From Lolium rigidum (lineage: Eukaryota; Streptophyta; Magnoliopsida; Poales; Poaceae): a stretch of 64,000 nucleotides of DNA. Below, in pieces: positions 12,371 through 24,185 of the stretch; positions within the stretch are counted from its first letter, which is position 1; each line of letters opens with the position of its first letter. Where the stretch lies: the NCBI RefSeq assembly GCF_022539505.1, contig NC_061510.1, forward strand, positions 277,656,330 through 277,720,329, read 5' to 3'. The translations under genes were made by a program, and so were the position numbers. The notes below the pieces were generated by a model. That model was given only the letters and a program-made list of their open reading frames with translations. It had not been told where the DNA came from and ran no database searches.

Positions 12371-12591
12371 GCCGACTCTAACACGTACTATCCACCATTT
12401 AATCCAGTGTAAATATTATCCTCTTTCTTAGGTCATCCCTTTATATCACCTAGCTTATCTTACTTCAAACAAATATCTAGATCGGTATCAGAAATTTATC
12501 CTACTATATATTTCTCAATTGTCACCGTTCCGCAAACACTCAAAACAACTACGAAAGTTAACCACGCCCATGCTAAAAAGGTGCTACCACG

Positions 12592-12624
12592 GGCGCGGCG
12601 TGCCGCCGCGCCAATGCATCCTAG
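12592..12624 (+). mobile_element. Helitron 3' terminus (hairpin + CTAG)
   Basis: A 9-bp GC-only stem (GGCGCGGCG, 12592-12600, with CGCCGCGCC, 12604-12612) closes a 3-nt loop. Eight nucleotides later comes CTAG (12621-12624) followed by T. A subterminal hairpin, a short spacer, CTRR and insertion before T are the diagnostic 3' end of Helitrons. The element therefore lies upstream on the plus strand. Its 5' TC end is not established; a candidate lies near 6140, which would place both GC-rich islands inside. Confidence 0.65.
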
Positions 12625-13559
12625 TATCTCTCACTTCTCCTGATTTCAAAGCTTGTGATAGCGCAAGCATCCACCCATGCAAGCATGTATGCCTCTAGTA
12701 CAGAGCATGCATTCACATATGGCCTGAATGGCTCACCCCGCACGATTTACCGAACCATCACTATGCATCGATGGATGATAGGCCGCAACATCGCACATGG
12801 TTAAATAACCTTGTGTGAAGGGCAAACCTTCCCACACGATTCGCTTAGAAGAATCGTTTGCGAATACGTGAGCATATGTAAACAACCTTTTCTGCTCGAT
12901 CTTGGTATAGGAAGATTGCAAACCGGGAATGTTGAAACGAGCCACATGTATTTAACTCATTTAGAACACAATTATTACAAAACTATTTGTATCCTTACTG
13001 CAAATGTACATATTTTTTACTTAGCGCCAACTAGCAATATCATGAGAACCATGTAACAGATGTAGTCCAGCTGTACTGACAACCTATAACTCAACATGGC
13101 ATGCAAATACAATAGAAAATCTCAATTATATTTGATTGCAAACACGATACATCATATATGAAATAGTTTCATTTGGTAGCTATACAAACGACAAAGATAA
13201 ACAAAAAAGTCCCCAATTAAGATTTTTTTTTTGGTTATGTCTTTGTCTCATGACGACGGTATACATTGCAACGATAAAAAACCGAAAGGTGTGCATTTCT
13301 CTCCATTGATGTCTTTGCAAGAATAATAGGTATCTTCACGTATTGTTTCGTCAACATCTCATTGTACTGCCTTGCAGATGGAACACTTCAGTAATAATAG
13401 TCATTATCCAATCGGGACCCATCACTCATTGTAGTGTGGCACTTCCGATCATGCAAGTATTGCTAAAAGGATATAGAAACATTCTACAAAATTATGTTTA
13501 ATGTGAGAATTGTAGAAATAAATAGAAAAGATTAGTAGATATGTAAACTAAAATAATTT
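12625..13559. other. No gene seen
   Basis: Short open frames only. The stretch 12810-12900 contains the near-palindrome CGATTCGCTTAGAAGAATCG, which may be transposon-derived, but I could not find element ends. Confidence 0.35.
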
Positions 13560-14460
13560 AGTCACTTACGTGCAACTGCGGATGTTATGGAACAATGGAA
13601 AGGAAGGCCATGAGCACACCGAAATGAGACACTTCAGCCCTAAAGGACCAGGGGTGTGCTGCCTTATTTTCTTACAGCCCCGACATTTCTTTCCCTGCCG
13701 CCATGACAAGCTATCTGATACGGATCGTTGGCTCGATCTTTCACGGTGCACCTCCTTGATCCAATGGATCCGATAAGTCTCCAAATCACGTGTGCGATAC
13801 ACGGAACCTGAAGATGGGGAACGCCAATCCGGCGAGCAACTCGACGAAGAACGCCGAACCTCAAGCAGAATAGAAACGCCAAGCTCGATAACCCTCGACA
13901 GTTCGAGGACCTTCTCGCACGCACGATCACCCTTGACAGACTCAAGAACTATCACACCTTTATTGATGGATAACCGGACGAACGTCCAAGACGCCGTCAC
14001 ACACGCCGATCCCATAGGGCCGGTGATAGTATGAACTCAAAATTCTACATAATTCTAATTTCAATCTAATCTACCAAACCCTAATCGCACCACCTCCTTA
14101 TATAAGGGGGAAGGTGGCCGACCATCCCCTATTGGGATGGGGCGCCCCACTATGGGCCTAGACCTAGTTGGGTTGGATAGGCTCAAACCCAACAGACACA
14201 CTAAAAACTCTAAATGGTCCACCACATGACCTGGCTACATTATTTCATAATAATAATACTACGATAAAATACTGGCACAGCCTTAGACTTAATCATCGTA
14301 TCACGAGCTGTCCTAGTGTACCAAGGTGCCTCGATATCCTCATCATCCTACCCCCTTCAAGAAGCGCTGTCCCCAACTCGTGAGGGTCTGCTGGAAAAAG
14401 GGTGGCGCCAGATAAACAATATCGCCGGTCTTCATATTCAAGCCTCGCCAGTTTTCCACT
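13560..14460 (-). mobile_element. LTR-like retrotransposon fragment, minus strand
   Basis: On the minus strand a promoter-like core (TATATAAGG at 14099-14107) precedes a GC-moderate transcribed-looking region with an open frame at 13566-14015, as in an LTR. The right part (14330-14460) reads like element-internal leader sequence. No TG...CA ends or target duplication were resolved, and no gag or pol motif is visible, so the class is uncertain. Confidence 0.35.
14096..14107 (-). promoter_or_regulatory. Palindromic TATA element CCTTATATAAGG
   Basis: This perfect 12-bp palindrome contains TATATAAG on either strand. Its context favours the minus strand, where it would serve the putative LTR promoter of the fragment at 13560-14460. 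Confidence 0.35.
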
Positions 14461-15049
14461 CCTCATCCTCCCTCTCGACTAGCTTGACTTGTCCTTGGCG
14501 CCATTTGGTCTTCGACGCCATCACCCTGATTAAAGACACAAGCATCCTTCCAAACGCAACTGAAGCACATCATACATATCACCCAAAACAAACTTAACAA
14601 ATTCTTGTCCGTCTTAGATCCAAATAAGTTTTTTGATCCAAATAAGTTGAAAACACTTGAGTATGCACCCTTCTGAAACACCAATGTCTTCCTCTTTGAA
14701 TGCAAAATTTTCTTCCACTCCGCAACGAACAAACAGTAGCAACATAAGCAGTGCTGCCGGTCTGATGCCAGTACGATCGGACTGCACGCTGGAACGGCCG
14801 GCCTGGCGGCCGGTCCAACCGGCCTGGTGCCTGGTACTGTCAGCCTGTAGGCCGGATGAGCCTCCTTTGCTCCCTGGATCCGCCCCGGTTGGCACCGGTG
14901 CTGGACCCGGTTTTTCCCGGTCAGCCCAGCCTGACAGCCGAACATGCCGGCCGTGGCGCCAGAGCCGCCGGTGCACATGAGAAAAAGACTACACATTCCG
15001 TTTAATGCGGAGATAAATCCGTAGGTCTAACACCAAAATTCAAGGCTAA
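14461..15049. other. No gene seen; GC-rich repeat-like stretch
   Basis: Positions 14740-14985 are rich in CCGG (GGCCGG-type words on both strands) and give open frames on both strands, typical of a low-complexity repeat rather than a gene. It may belong to the adjacent LTR-like fragment. Confidence 0.35.
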
Positions 15050-16263
15050 GAGCATATTCAATCGCGTCCCCTTAACCGTCCCCTAAAAAGATTTAGGATG
15101 CGCCAGACATTTGACATCTTCTAGCCACGCGCTCTAAAGCCCTTTTTTCATCCGGCACGGATTAATACGGTGTCCGGCGCCCCGATACCGTCCCCGCTAC
15201 ACAGGGGACATTACGCGCCGAACACAACGAAAACCCGCATCGCGAGTGGCAGGCTAGCCTCGTCAGCGGCACAAACCGGAGCGCTCCATCTTTGCCTTAA
15301 TTGCGACGGTGGTTTCCATGGCGGTGCAGGCGAGATGTCTCGTCGGCGCTGCGTCTCCTTCACGCGTTGCCTCCGTTCGCATTCTCACGATTCTTCACGT
15401 TTCTTCTCCACCGCTTCCCACACTTTCTCCCCACCTCTTCCCTCGTCACCACCGGCTATAAATGGCCGCCTCCTCTCGCTAGCGCCACCACAGCCGCTGG
15501 CAATCCATCCCTCCGACTCCTCCAAAAGATGCCTCGTCACCTAGCCACCACCTTCGGCATGATGAGGCGCACCGGCGGCGGCCAGGCTCCTCCGCCACCG
15601 CCTCCATCTCCGTCTCCACCTCCCTCAGCCAACATCCGCTACATCGACGAGTTCAACGAGAACGAAGCCACTGACGACGACATCATCGACGCGGCTTTGA
15701 ACGCGCAGTTCATGGCTGACGTGGAGCGGGAGGCAAAGGAGGAGCGGGCAGCCCACGCGGCGTTTGACGCGGGGTAGCAAAAACAGCGGGTAGGCGGTGG
15801 CCGCTGAGGAGGAGTCGGACGACGACTGGAGCGACGAGGGACCTGACTCGGAGGAGAAGTCGGCGAAGCATAGGGCCATCCTCCCATCCTTCGAGACACT
15901 GAAGAAGGCCGAGGATGACACCAATGAGGCACTGCGCAACGGCTCCTGAAGGATGCGGCGGCCACCGAACTCTGGCGAGCGCCAAACGGTAGGAGGAGCG
16001 GGAGACGGAGGCGGAGAAGCGAAGGTGGGAGGGAGGCAATGACGGGGCAGGGCCATCAAGCGCCCTGAGGGACGGCGAGTAGGCTAGGGGCAATCACCTG
16101 GCTGTTTTCATTTAAAGTTTTAAAATATAATCAAATTTACATGTTTGCGACCTCGTTTGGAGGATGCGGCTGGAAACGAACGCTCCTAGAAAACGATAGC
16201 ACCTTGCAACATTTCCAGACGCTTGATCCAGACACAATGTGGATAACGCGACTAGAGATGCTC
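15050..16263. mobile_element. PIF/Harbinger-type DNA transposon, non-autonomous, 1.2 kb
   Basis: TAA is duplicated at 15047-15049 and 16264-16266, the target preference of Harbinger elements. Termini are inverted and imperfect: GAGCATATTCAATCGCG on the left and the reverse complement GAGCATCTCTAGTCGCG on the right (13 of 17 match). The interior is GC-rich and carries an ORF, but no transposase DDE or Myb-like domain is visible. Confidence 0.7.
15531..15776 (+). CDS. Short proline-rich/acidic ORF inside the Harbinger element
   Basis: The frame is open from further upstream (15301); I prefer the ATG at 15531. It encodes a basic start (MPRHLATTFGMMRRTGGG), a Pro/Ser run, then a charged helix-like tail (DDDIIDAALNAQFMADVERE) and stops at a TAG near 15776. 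Downstream an acidic stretch (EEESDDDWSDEGPDSEEKS) and SFETLKKAEDD are readable in other frames, so the ancestral product was longer and is now shifted. The family is not recognised. It is probably transposon-borne sequence, not a host gene. Confidence 0.3.
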
Positions 16264-16266
16264 TAA

Positions 16267-16890
16267 GTCTAGCAGCTACTAGAGGTTCGGCAAGAGAAGA
16301 ACATCGCCGCAGTTGTAGGACGCGACCAGCTAGCGCCCACCTCGCGCGAAGGTGCATGTCTACATGGCTTGTCACGCCATATGTCCTTGGTAGAGAAACC
16401 TTCTAGCGGGATATGCGGTCTGTCCACCGAGCAATAACACGCTTCAAACCGCCAAGGTCATCATCTATCCCGCGAGAAAAAACGCTGGCTTTGTCTGTAG
16501 GACGGTCGCGCGGTTCTGTGGGTACGCCCACCCCACTTGCATTCTTCTCCACATGGTGATCTTCAGGGAGCGCTCAGTTGACTTTATTCCCGACGCCTTC
16601 TATTCTCACAAACTATTGCATCCCTAGCCTACCATGCTTCATATTCCCAATATTCACTTTTATCGTCTCTACTATATTTTTCCTTTGGAATACTTCGATG
16701 AAGCATCTTCCTCTGTTTCCGTCTTTTTTCTTCCACATGCATTGTTGGCTGATCCCATTTCGTGACAGCTAGACACAACCCTAGATCTGTATATATAGAC
16801 AATGTGTGAATTAGCCTAGGCCAAGCCAAGATTATCTCTGGAAAGTGGACAACATTTGAATGCTGGTTTGGTGACTGAAGTTATTTCATA
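16267..16890 (-). repeat. Diverged duplicate of 21985-22575 (unknown fragment)
   Basis: This segment and 21985-22575 share ordered landmarks: CCCGACGCCTTCTATT, GTGTGA-T-AGCC, AGGCCAAG, TTGAATG-TGGTTTGGTGA and GAAGTTATTT. On the minus strand both also read a short peptide with ISR or IYR followed by K-SL and a similar context. It has no recognised domain. The first copy abuts the Harbinger element at 16266. Confidence 0.5.
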
Positions 16891-16899
16891 GTAGATATG

Positions 16900-19795
16900 T
16901 AGCTCTAACTAGTTGAATGCCCGTGCGTTGCTACAGATTAGTCAAGTAATACAAATGAAAATTCATACGCACAGAAAACACAGTGTGACTATAATGAAAT
17001 ATTTAGAGAAATTACCATGAGAAGCAATTCATAAAATCTAATTTCATAACATGATATCTCAAACTCATGACAATCAACTTTCAAGAATCTATTTGGAATT
17101 AATATACCATCTCATCTACTGAAGTGTGGCATAGTTCCTCATTTTCGTCGTCCATGTAGTACCTCACCACGTGTCTTCCCCTTTCCCGAATCCACAAGTG
17201 ACCAGCATCCTTGAGCAATGTTCCTATCACAAACATGCTTCAAAATCCCGTGGACTCTACCTTCAGCCCCGTAATTATACAAAATTTTCGCAAGAGAGGG
17301 TCATCATTTCTACATAAAGAAGAAAAAACGATCAACTGAAGACTAAACAGGAAGATAGAAGACAAGGGCAAACACTAATGAAAAGAATCACCATTTATTA
17401 ATGACAATCTCATCTCACGTATCTTAATGATAAAGAGGGTCGCCCAAAATAAGTAAGTTATACTTACGATGAAAGTAACTGTGATTTACTTGCATAATTT
17501 GGAGATACGCTCTTCAATTTGGCATGCATTAGAGTAACTCTAGCTATTTCCAAATCAAAGAGGATGCTAGACTGCTAAATTTTCAGAGGTGTGGTGCATA
17601 TAATGTTACCTAGTAGGTTAACTTTCATGTACCCAGATTTCGGTGTATTATTCCAGCAAACAAGGCGCATGAATAAAAGAAGCTAAACCAAAGTGGTCTA
17701 GCTAAACAAAGGTTTAACCAACAATAATAGTTCATTGGTTTTATAGCATGCAGAAAATTCATTATTTTTTAATACAGATGTAGTGCATGAAGAGATACTA
17801 CCGGAGTGATCTACCAATTAGGTATATTTACGCTCTAGAACCAATGAGAACCAGCTTCAAGTTTGGTACAAAATACATGTTTCATTTATGTCTACTCCAC
17901 GCAGACTATTTGCTGGGCCAATTTTATGTTATTCACTCATATCTCTAGCTTATTTTTCTCAAGCAGTGTATCTATATAAAAAGCTACCAGCAGAACAGTT
18001 GGTGAAGTTGAATTGGTGTTACTACAAAATCAGGTGAACAATTCTTTGGTGAAAGAGCAGTATACGAAGCATATTTTCTATCGATGCATGCAAAAGAGAC
18101 CTCTATGGGCCAAACAGGATACAAGATCTAATGAGAAGAGCTATCTTATGAATTCCAATGCTAAATATTTGTAAAATGCAAAAAAAAACGAAGCTGCGTC
18201 ACTGATTGATATACTCCCAATGCTGAAAAGTGAACTTTGGTTTGACTCAGTCCTATGCAGGATCGGCCGCAAAATCTCTTGTAGGCCTTAAGGTCGTCGC
18301 CTGGTCGCGTCGATGAGATGTGTCCTCACCTGATCTGGACCTGCATTGGTGTTTTCTTGATGACCCCTAGTCCTACATGCTAGTATTCACCTCTCGTGGA
18401 GCATGCGGGGGACGAAGGGGTCTTGGTTCCTCCTACAACAATAAGTAAGATTAAATGCATTCTCACCGGTTGCCACATTGCATATAACTACATATTTACC
18501 AAAATGGAAGCTGGAGAGCGCCATGCAGGCGGTTGCTGCATCAACAGCAAAGTAGGTAGCAGATTTATCTCATAGGCATAGCAGACTCTCCTCCCTCCCC
18601 GAAGTTTGTGCCTGCGGCCGCCGCCTCTTTCCTGCACCACTCCATCCAGCGTTATCTAGACATCTTCCTCTCTTCCTCCGGTGCTCAGCTCTGATCCCGT
18701 CATCAAAGTTGTCAACCGCGTGCAAAGCCATCTGCCCATCCCTCAGGGTTCTTTGCATGTTCCTTTGCAGCGCTCTTCGCATGTCCTGCAATGGAACCAA
18801 GATGACCATTCCGACGCAGCTGAATATGAAATGCAAGTTTGTGAAGAACCAGACAGTAGCAGAGGGTAGCACATTGAAATCTGTCAATAGGGGACATAAG
18901 CATGCATCATATTAGAAAGGTTTAGCACCCGGGAATGCAATAAATCAAACACATGGAGTGCAATATGCAAAGACAATGAAGTGTGGCCAAAAAATGCCAG
19001 GCATGGACTTGACGAGGATCATGCCGGTGGCGTCTAGGCATGTGTGGTAATGAAATCTCTTCACCTTGGCGCAGGTACGGGCCCAAATGAGGAAGGGGCC
19101 GAAGAAGACGGACGGCCAGAGGGGGAACCAGCCTGACGAGCTCTTGCCCAGGATCTAGGGCACGTTGACGGAAGTGTGCAGCATCTCGGTGATGACGTAT
19201 GCGACGTTGATGGTTGCCAGGATTGGGACTGTGGCGGCGGAGGTCGTCGACGGAAGGGAATAGGCGAGGCGGTGCCGGTCATGGAGGCAGGCAGGAGAGG
19301 CCGGCCTGGGTGGTGGGAACCTGCGGCGTCGTAGAGGTTCTGCAGGCAGGTCGCGCGGCGGAGCCAAAAACCTACAGAGGCGGCACAAGTTGGGAGCCTG
19401 TGGCGGCGAGAAGAAAAATCGGCGATAAAGCAGTGATATATTTCATGGATATTTCCTTACACCTACGAATAGGAAAGACATCAGGGCAAGTAAGGAAAGA
19501 AAATATCCGCAATTATATCTTTCCTGATGTGTATCACACGTTGGGAAATACGTGATTGATTGAATATGATTCATGGGATACTGCATGATTTTGTTTTGCA
19601 GGGAATCATGATTTTGATATTGTGCGATGACAAAAAGGAAAGAGGCACGACTTGCCTTGTAATTAGATCCGACGACTGGACGTTAAGCTTAGACCGTGAG
19701 ATTAGATTGGATGGCTTAGATTGTTTTAATGATGACCATCAAAGTGCGTTGAGTGTCAAATGACCAACTCTCATTTAATAGTAAAGATATATGGA
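16900..19795. mobile_element. Candidate DNA element, ends uncertain
   Basis: The left edge has ACTAGTTGAATGCCCGTGCG and the right edge has TTTAATAGTAAAGATAT, a pairing I associate with common grass transposon termini. A related start-like motif (ACTAGCTAAATACC...TGCGTTGCTACGG) recurs at about 60100. I cannot assign a superfamily or a target duplication. The interior is AT-rich except for a GC-rich exon-like part at 18570-19400. Confidence 0.3.
18570..19388 (-). pseudogene. Exon-like fragment, minus strand, unknown family
   Basis: The base composition rises and the minus strand reads a hydrophobic, coding-looking stretch. ATINVAYVITEMLHTSVNVP is followed by a TAG near 19156, and the same frame then continues with ILGKSSSGWFPLWPSVFFGP. 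Another open frame spans 18570-18887. It looks like a broken gene or a captured gene piece, possibly membrane-associated. I do not recognise the family. Confidence 0.3.
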
Positions 19796-19836
19796 ACCCC
19801 ACTTTCTAAACCTTAGCCCCGGTTATTCGGGGCGTT

Positions 19837-20036
19837 GAATAGATGAAGCACATAGAAAGTCAGAGAAATATCATAATAGCAGGGGATGATACATAAAGAA
19901 TTGGAACATGGTTTTTCAATAAAATGTTCAAAAATTAAATACATTTATCCATTATTACTTTCGTTTGCGAAATTACTAGATATAATTTTTTAGATTTTTT
20001 TTGCGCCTTCAAAACTCCTAGAATTTCCTTCACATA
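19837..20036 (+). repeat. Diverged duplicate of 5907-6105
   Basis: Partner of the segment at 5907-6105, same orientation, with the same ordered landmarks. Beyond 20036 the copies diverge. The following sequence ends in CTTAAGCTTTGGAACGGAG (about 20107-20125), which resembles a decayed Stowaway terminus. Confidence 0.6.
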
Positions 20037-20681
20037 ATTTTTTGATAGAATCTTCTAAAAATTTGATCAAACATTACTTGATTTGACTTTTTTTTTAAAA
20101 CAAGCCTTAAGCTTTGGAACGGAGATAATATGTTGCAACCAGAGTGCTAGGAATTTTCTTCACTAAGCTCTGGTCATATCTCTCACCTCTCCCGGGTATC
20201 AAAGCATAGACTAACGGTGGTGATATCTTAAGCACCGACCTGTACAGACACACACGTATTTCCCGAAAACTTAACCCTTTTTTGAGAGGCCAGAAATACA
20301 AAACCATGGTTTAGGAATCAAGTTGGCCCATGAATGAATAGTTTAGAGTTCAAGATAAACTTCTTTCCACCATTTTATAAGAGATAATATAATTTATTAA
20401 TTTTTGATGCATAACTATCGTCCATAGATGAAGATGAATACAGTGACGGCTTGCTAAGATCAAAATAGAATGTGCCGTGACTTGCATGCATGATTTGTTG
20501 TAAGAACGAAGCTGACAGAGCTCGATCAAACTTTGCATCTTAAAATCCAACCTTGATCGATCCGATTCCTAGCACATATTAAATCAAACGAATTACTATT
20601 CATGATGCAGTAAATAAATTAATGAGCCAATGTCGTCAGACTAGAATAGATGTGCACTCCTCAAACAAATGGCACATTCCT
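20037..20681. other. No gene seen
   Basis: AT-rich, with a possible decayed Stowaway end near 20107-20125 and no supported gene. Confidence 0.35.
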
Positions 20682-20965
20682 GTTTTTTTGTGAAAATCGG
20701 CTGCCTTATATTAATTTAACGAAATATCCAATACAAGAGAGTTCATACAATACTAGTTGGTGGATCAGCGAGCCATACCCTACATAACTTATTCTCGCAG
20801 CCTTCCTTTGCTAAACCACGCGCAACTACATTTGCTGTCTGTCGAACATCATGCACTGAAGGTTTCCCTGAAGGTTGCCAAAAAGCTCCTTGATCTCTTC
20901 GACGAGTGGACCATGAAATGATCGGTCCTTCTCCTCATTCCGCAGCTTGGCCATGACCCATAGGA
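20682..20965 (-). mobile_element. 5'-truncated LINE fragment with RNase H-like tail
   Basis: A T-run at 20682-20689 marks a poly(A) tail on the minus strand. Just inside, the minus strand reads VHDVRQTANVVARGLAKEG...CRVWLADPPTSIV followed by TGA. This pattern, in which a helix with an alanine-rich AH-LA-type core is followed by W..PP, matches the C-terminal RNase H-like domain (RVT_3) of plant LINEs. Upstream the frame shifts at a tandem repeat of CTTCAGGGAAAC. No target duplication was found. Confidence 0.6.
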
Positions 20966-21984
20966 TTTAAGGTACGAGCTGATGCCTACGCTTGCCTATT
21001 GCCCGAGTCTTTTCCATGTGCTGCTTGCTTTCGTATGTGCGGAATTCTGCCTTTGGTGATTGGGAGATTTGGGTTGGATTTGGTATCGTTGGTTGGTAGA
21101 ATTTTGCCCACTGATCGATCACATCAAACTAGACGAACAAACATGAACACAAAATTTATCGCTAAGGATACGTGTCGTGCCCATTCTTTTTCTTTATTTC
21201 CTCTTTCTCACTGTACAGTCTCTTGCACGGCGTGGCTATGCTTCTATACATGTCCAACAACTAGATCCACCGACCTAAACAAACCTGAACCTACACGAAC
21301 TCAACGCCAAGAGTGCACACGGCCACACGGGACCAGGTACTAATCCTAGCCGGACTAGTGCTAATACCTTAAGCTTCCATCTTTGGACTAATGTTAACTA
21401 GCTAAACTACTACTCTAGACTTGCTTGTACACAACTTCAATTCCTAACCAGACTCCCACTTGGTGTGTATAGCAGCCACACACGACAACTCAACAACTAA
21501 CAAGATTATGCTAACATTGGTCACGTCTCTTTTCGGCGTTGAAGCTTAGGTGTAATTGTTATCTTTGTGATATTATTTTATCCTTTTTATCATAAAAATA
21601 TACTTGGCATGAATCTACAAAGCCTAAATTCATTTAATACAAAGCCTAGCAAACTACTTGACATGAAAGGAACGAAGATGAACATAAACACAAACACAAA
21701 TCAAAGTACGCTCAGACGCACTCGAATTGAATCTACAACAGCGATAAATCTACTTAGCTAGGTTCCCTGGTGATGCTCTGCCCTGCTGGGTATTCCCCCA
21801 TTTAGGAAAAAAAGTTCAGCTTCTTACTAGCTATTTGCTTCCTCTATCATTATCAGCCGTATTCTTTGTATTATAGGAAGTTGAAACCTCGAGCATTGCG
21901 CCTTTCTTTACACAGTGCAGAATTTTTTAGTCAACTGACCGTCTTCGAGGCCTTGGTATCCTTGAAGGCGAGGCTAACTCCAGC
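20966..21984. other. No gene seen
   Basis: Short open frames only (for example 20999-21343). None has a domain, splice context or repeat termini that I can support. Confidence 0.35.
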
Positions 21985-22269
21985 AGCTTTGGAGGATGCA
22001 GCTAGAACAGCAATTCCGGAGTAGATGATGCGATTAGCGTCCAATCGGTTCCAAGGCGCTTGACTACTTGGGTGGTCAGGCTTGCACTTGTTTGTAGAGA
22101 AGCTTTCCAGCGGTATATGGTGTCCATCCACCTGACAATGCGGACAACCCCAATTAAACCGACTAAAGCCATGCATTTTCCTGGCAAGCAAACACTTCCC
22201 CGTGCAGATCTTCTGACTGTTTTTCTCCACTTTTTTCCCGACGCCTTCTATTTTCACTAACCGATACAT
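21931..22269 (-). CDS. Unknown small ORF in duplicated segment
   Basis: This 112-codon minus-strand frame has four or more cysteines in its first half (ICTGKC... GCPHC) and a small alanine-rich C-terminal part (IAVLAASSKAAGVSLAF). A second overlapping frame (22002-22187) is the one that resembles the paralogous segment near 16350-16480 (RWMDTIYRW-K-SL versus RWTDRISR-KVSL). I cannot say which frame, if either, was coding. The family is unknown. Confidence 0.2.
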   Translation of the reverse strand: MYRLVKIEGVGKKVEKNSQKICTGKCLLARKMHGFSRFNWGCPHCQVDGHHIPLESFSTNKCKPDHPSSQAPWNRLDANRIIYSGIAVLAASSKAAGVSLAFKDTKASKTVS

Positions 22270-22575
22270 AGTCCTAGGTTTACTACCCTTCCCGGCATTG
22301 ATATTTCCAACTATTTACTTATGTCATCTCAAGTATTTGTCTCTTAAAATAGTTGACCAAGTGCCATCTCTTGCCTCTTTAGATGTGGATGGTACTGATT
22401 TTGTCCGCCGACATTGCTGAATGATTCTGTTTTGTAGGTTTTGTGGCAGAGAGTCACAACCACATGTGTGCATATATAAAGAACGTGTGATGTAGCCAAG
22501 GCCAAGAGAAGATTTTCTTCGAAAAGAAGAGAAGGGTTGAATGTTTGTTTGGTGAGAGAAGTTATTTGGAATCAG
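21985..22575 (-). repeat. Diverged duplicate of 16267-16890
   Basis: Partner of the segment at 16267-16890, same orientation, about 5.7 kb away. Similarity is old and interrupted by small indels. Confidence 0.5.
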
Positions 22576-23607
22576 TTACAAATAGTAACGCAACGTGTAT
22601 TGCTGAGAAGGAAAGTTGAACACACTGGGTACTCAGACTATAAAATCCAGCTTGGAAGGGATTGCAAAAGACACTAAAATTCTCTTGCAGCAACTTCTAG
22701 GATACAGAGTACCAACGTTCACAGAAGTACCCATGGTGTGGCTTTGTGGTCTAGCTAAGTGTTTAGTAGCGAGATGACTTGTAACGCTGTGTTGCTTGTT
22801 CAGTGGGATCCTGCATGTGGGATGGGGACTAACAATGTGTGATTGTATTAACTTTGTCCATTATATTAATTAATATACATAACTGAAATGCCAATATTAC
22901 GTCAGATTATGATATAGAAATCCGTTGTTTAACCACACTGTGGCTGTTTTACGGTTTGTTTACAAAAGGAAATTCTAATTTAATTCCTCCTTTTTGTAGC
23001 AGACTATGCAATAAGTCTAGGGCTGCCTTTTCTTATTAATAAAGGGAGTTTAGGGGACATAGCTCAACAACTGCAAATCGGCCCCGCGGTTGGCACACCA
23101 TCTATAAAACTCACATGTTGTCAAAGGTAAGTTTCTTAGACAATCTGTTTCACTTGAACTGTCTCTTACAGATGTAGCTATCTCACTTCATACTTCAAAC
23201 TCGAGAGATGAGCAAAATATTTGTGTTGTGCAATTTTCAATTTTATGGTTTAAAAATTTGAGCCACGTCCTACATATGTGGCGTGGATGGGTTATGTTTG
23301 TGCACTTACTGAATCACAAAACATGCAAAGTTATGGAGGAGAAAATGATGATTTTAATAAAATATTATATTTAGTAATTGGACATTCCTTACCAGGCTCT
23401 ACGTTAATCCTAGAAAGGGGAAACCCTGGTCTTCAATCTTAGCCTTGATGGCTACAAACGATCCTATAGTTCTATCATACACACACAGAGAGAATATACA
23501 GAGTCCTTAGTCACGACATTGAACACGTACACAAACATCAACTCGGAATATGGTGAGAAACTGTTATACAAGCTGCCGCTATATAAATGCAACATCTTCA
23601 TGGCCAA
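22576..23607. other. No gene seen
   Basis: AT-rich spacer with no supported gene. It ends at the 9-bp target duplication of the Mutator-like element. Confidence 0.4.
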
Positions 23608-23804
23608 TAAAAATTAGGAAAATGATTGCTTTCCCCCGGGGTTGCCGCGCTAGCAACCTCCTGTTCCCGGGTCGTTGGATCGAACGCATCGTGCGGACAG
23701 TAATCCTCCAGCGTATCCCACGTGGAAGCAGCTCCACCACATCCTGGCGAGAAATTGTGTGGAAGACAACGGGAGAGACTTGTATAGGATCTCTCCATTA
23801 GGTA

Positions 23805-24165
23805 GGATCATAGGATCAACCCAGAAAAAACATACTTTGAACAGGCGAAAAAATCTGAAAATAATAAACAGCATGCATATAGGTTGTATCTACAACTCCA
23901 AGAAATTTCAGCCTAAAATCTGATCTACACTTGGAGAAACAAAAAAGACAAATTCTATTGTGAATAGTGTCAGATGTGGTTGAGTAGTATTTCACACTAT
24001 TCACGCTCAGATTTATCTTTTTTGTCTCTCCAAATGTATGTCGAATTTGAAGTTGCGAATTTTTGGCGTTGCATATATAACATAGATGTGTGTTGTGATT
24101 CTTTTTCAGATTTTTTCAACATGTTTTGTCTTTGCAAAAAAATTGATCTCATAGATCCTATCTAA
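23805..24165. repeat. Imperfect long inverted repeat inside the MULE
   Basis: The left arm (about 23805-23960) and right arm (about 23998-24165) are reverse complements with indels. Matching words include AAAAAATCTGAAAA, ACTTGGAGAAACAAAAAAGA versus ATTTGGAGAGACAAAAAAGA, and GTGAATAGTGT versus ACACTATTCAC next to the loop. Transcripts could fold into an extended hairpin. Confidence 0.7.
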
Positions 24166-24185
24166 GACCTGATCCTACCCAAGTC

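Noticed and set aside
16900..16940. CTAG at about 16907-16910 as a second Helitron 3' end
   Set aside because: No GC-rich hairpin lies in the preceding 30 bases.
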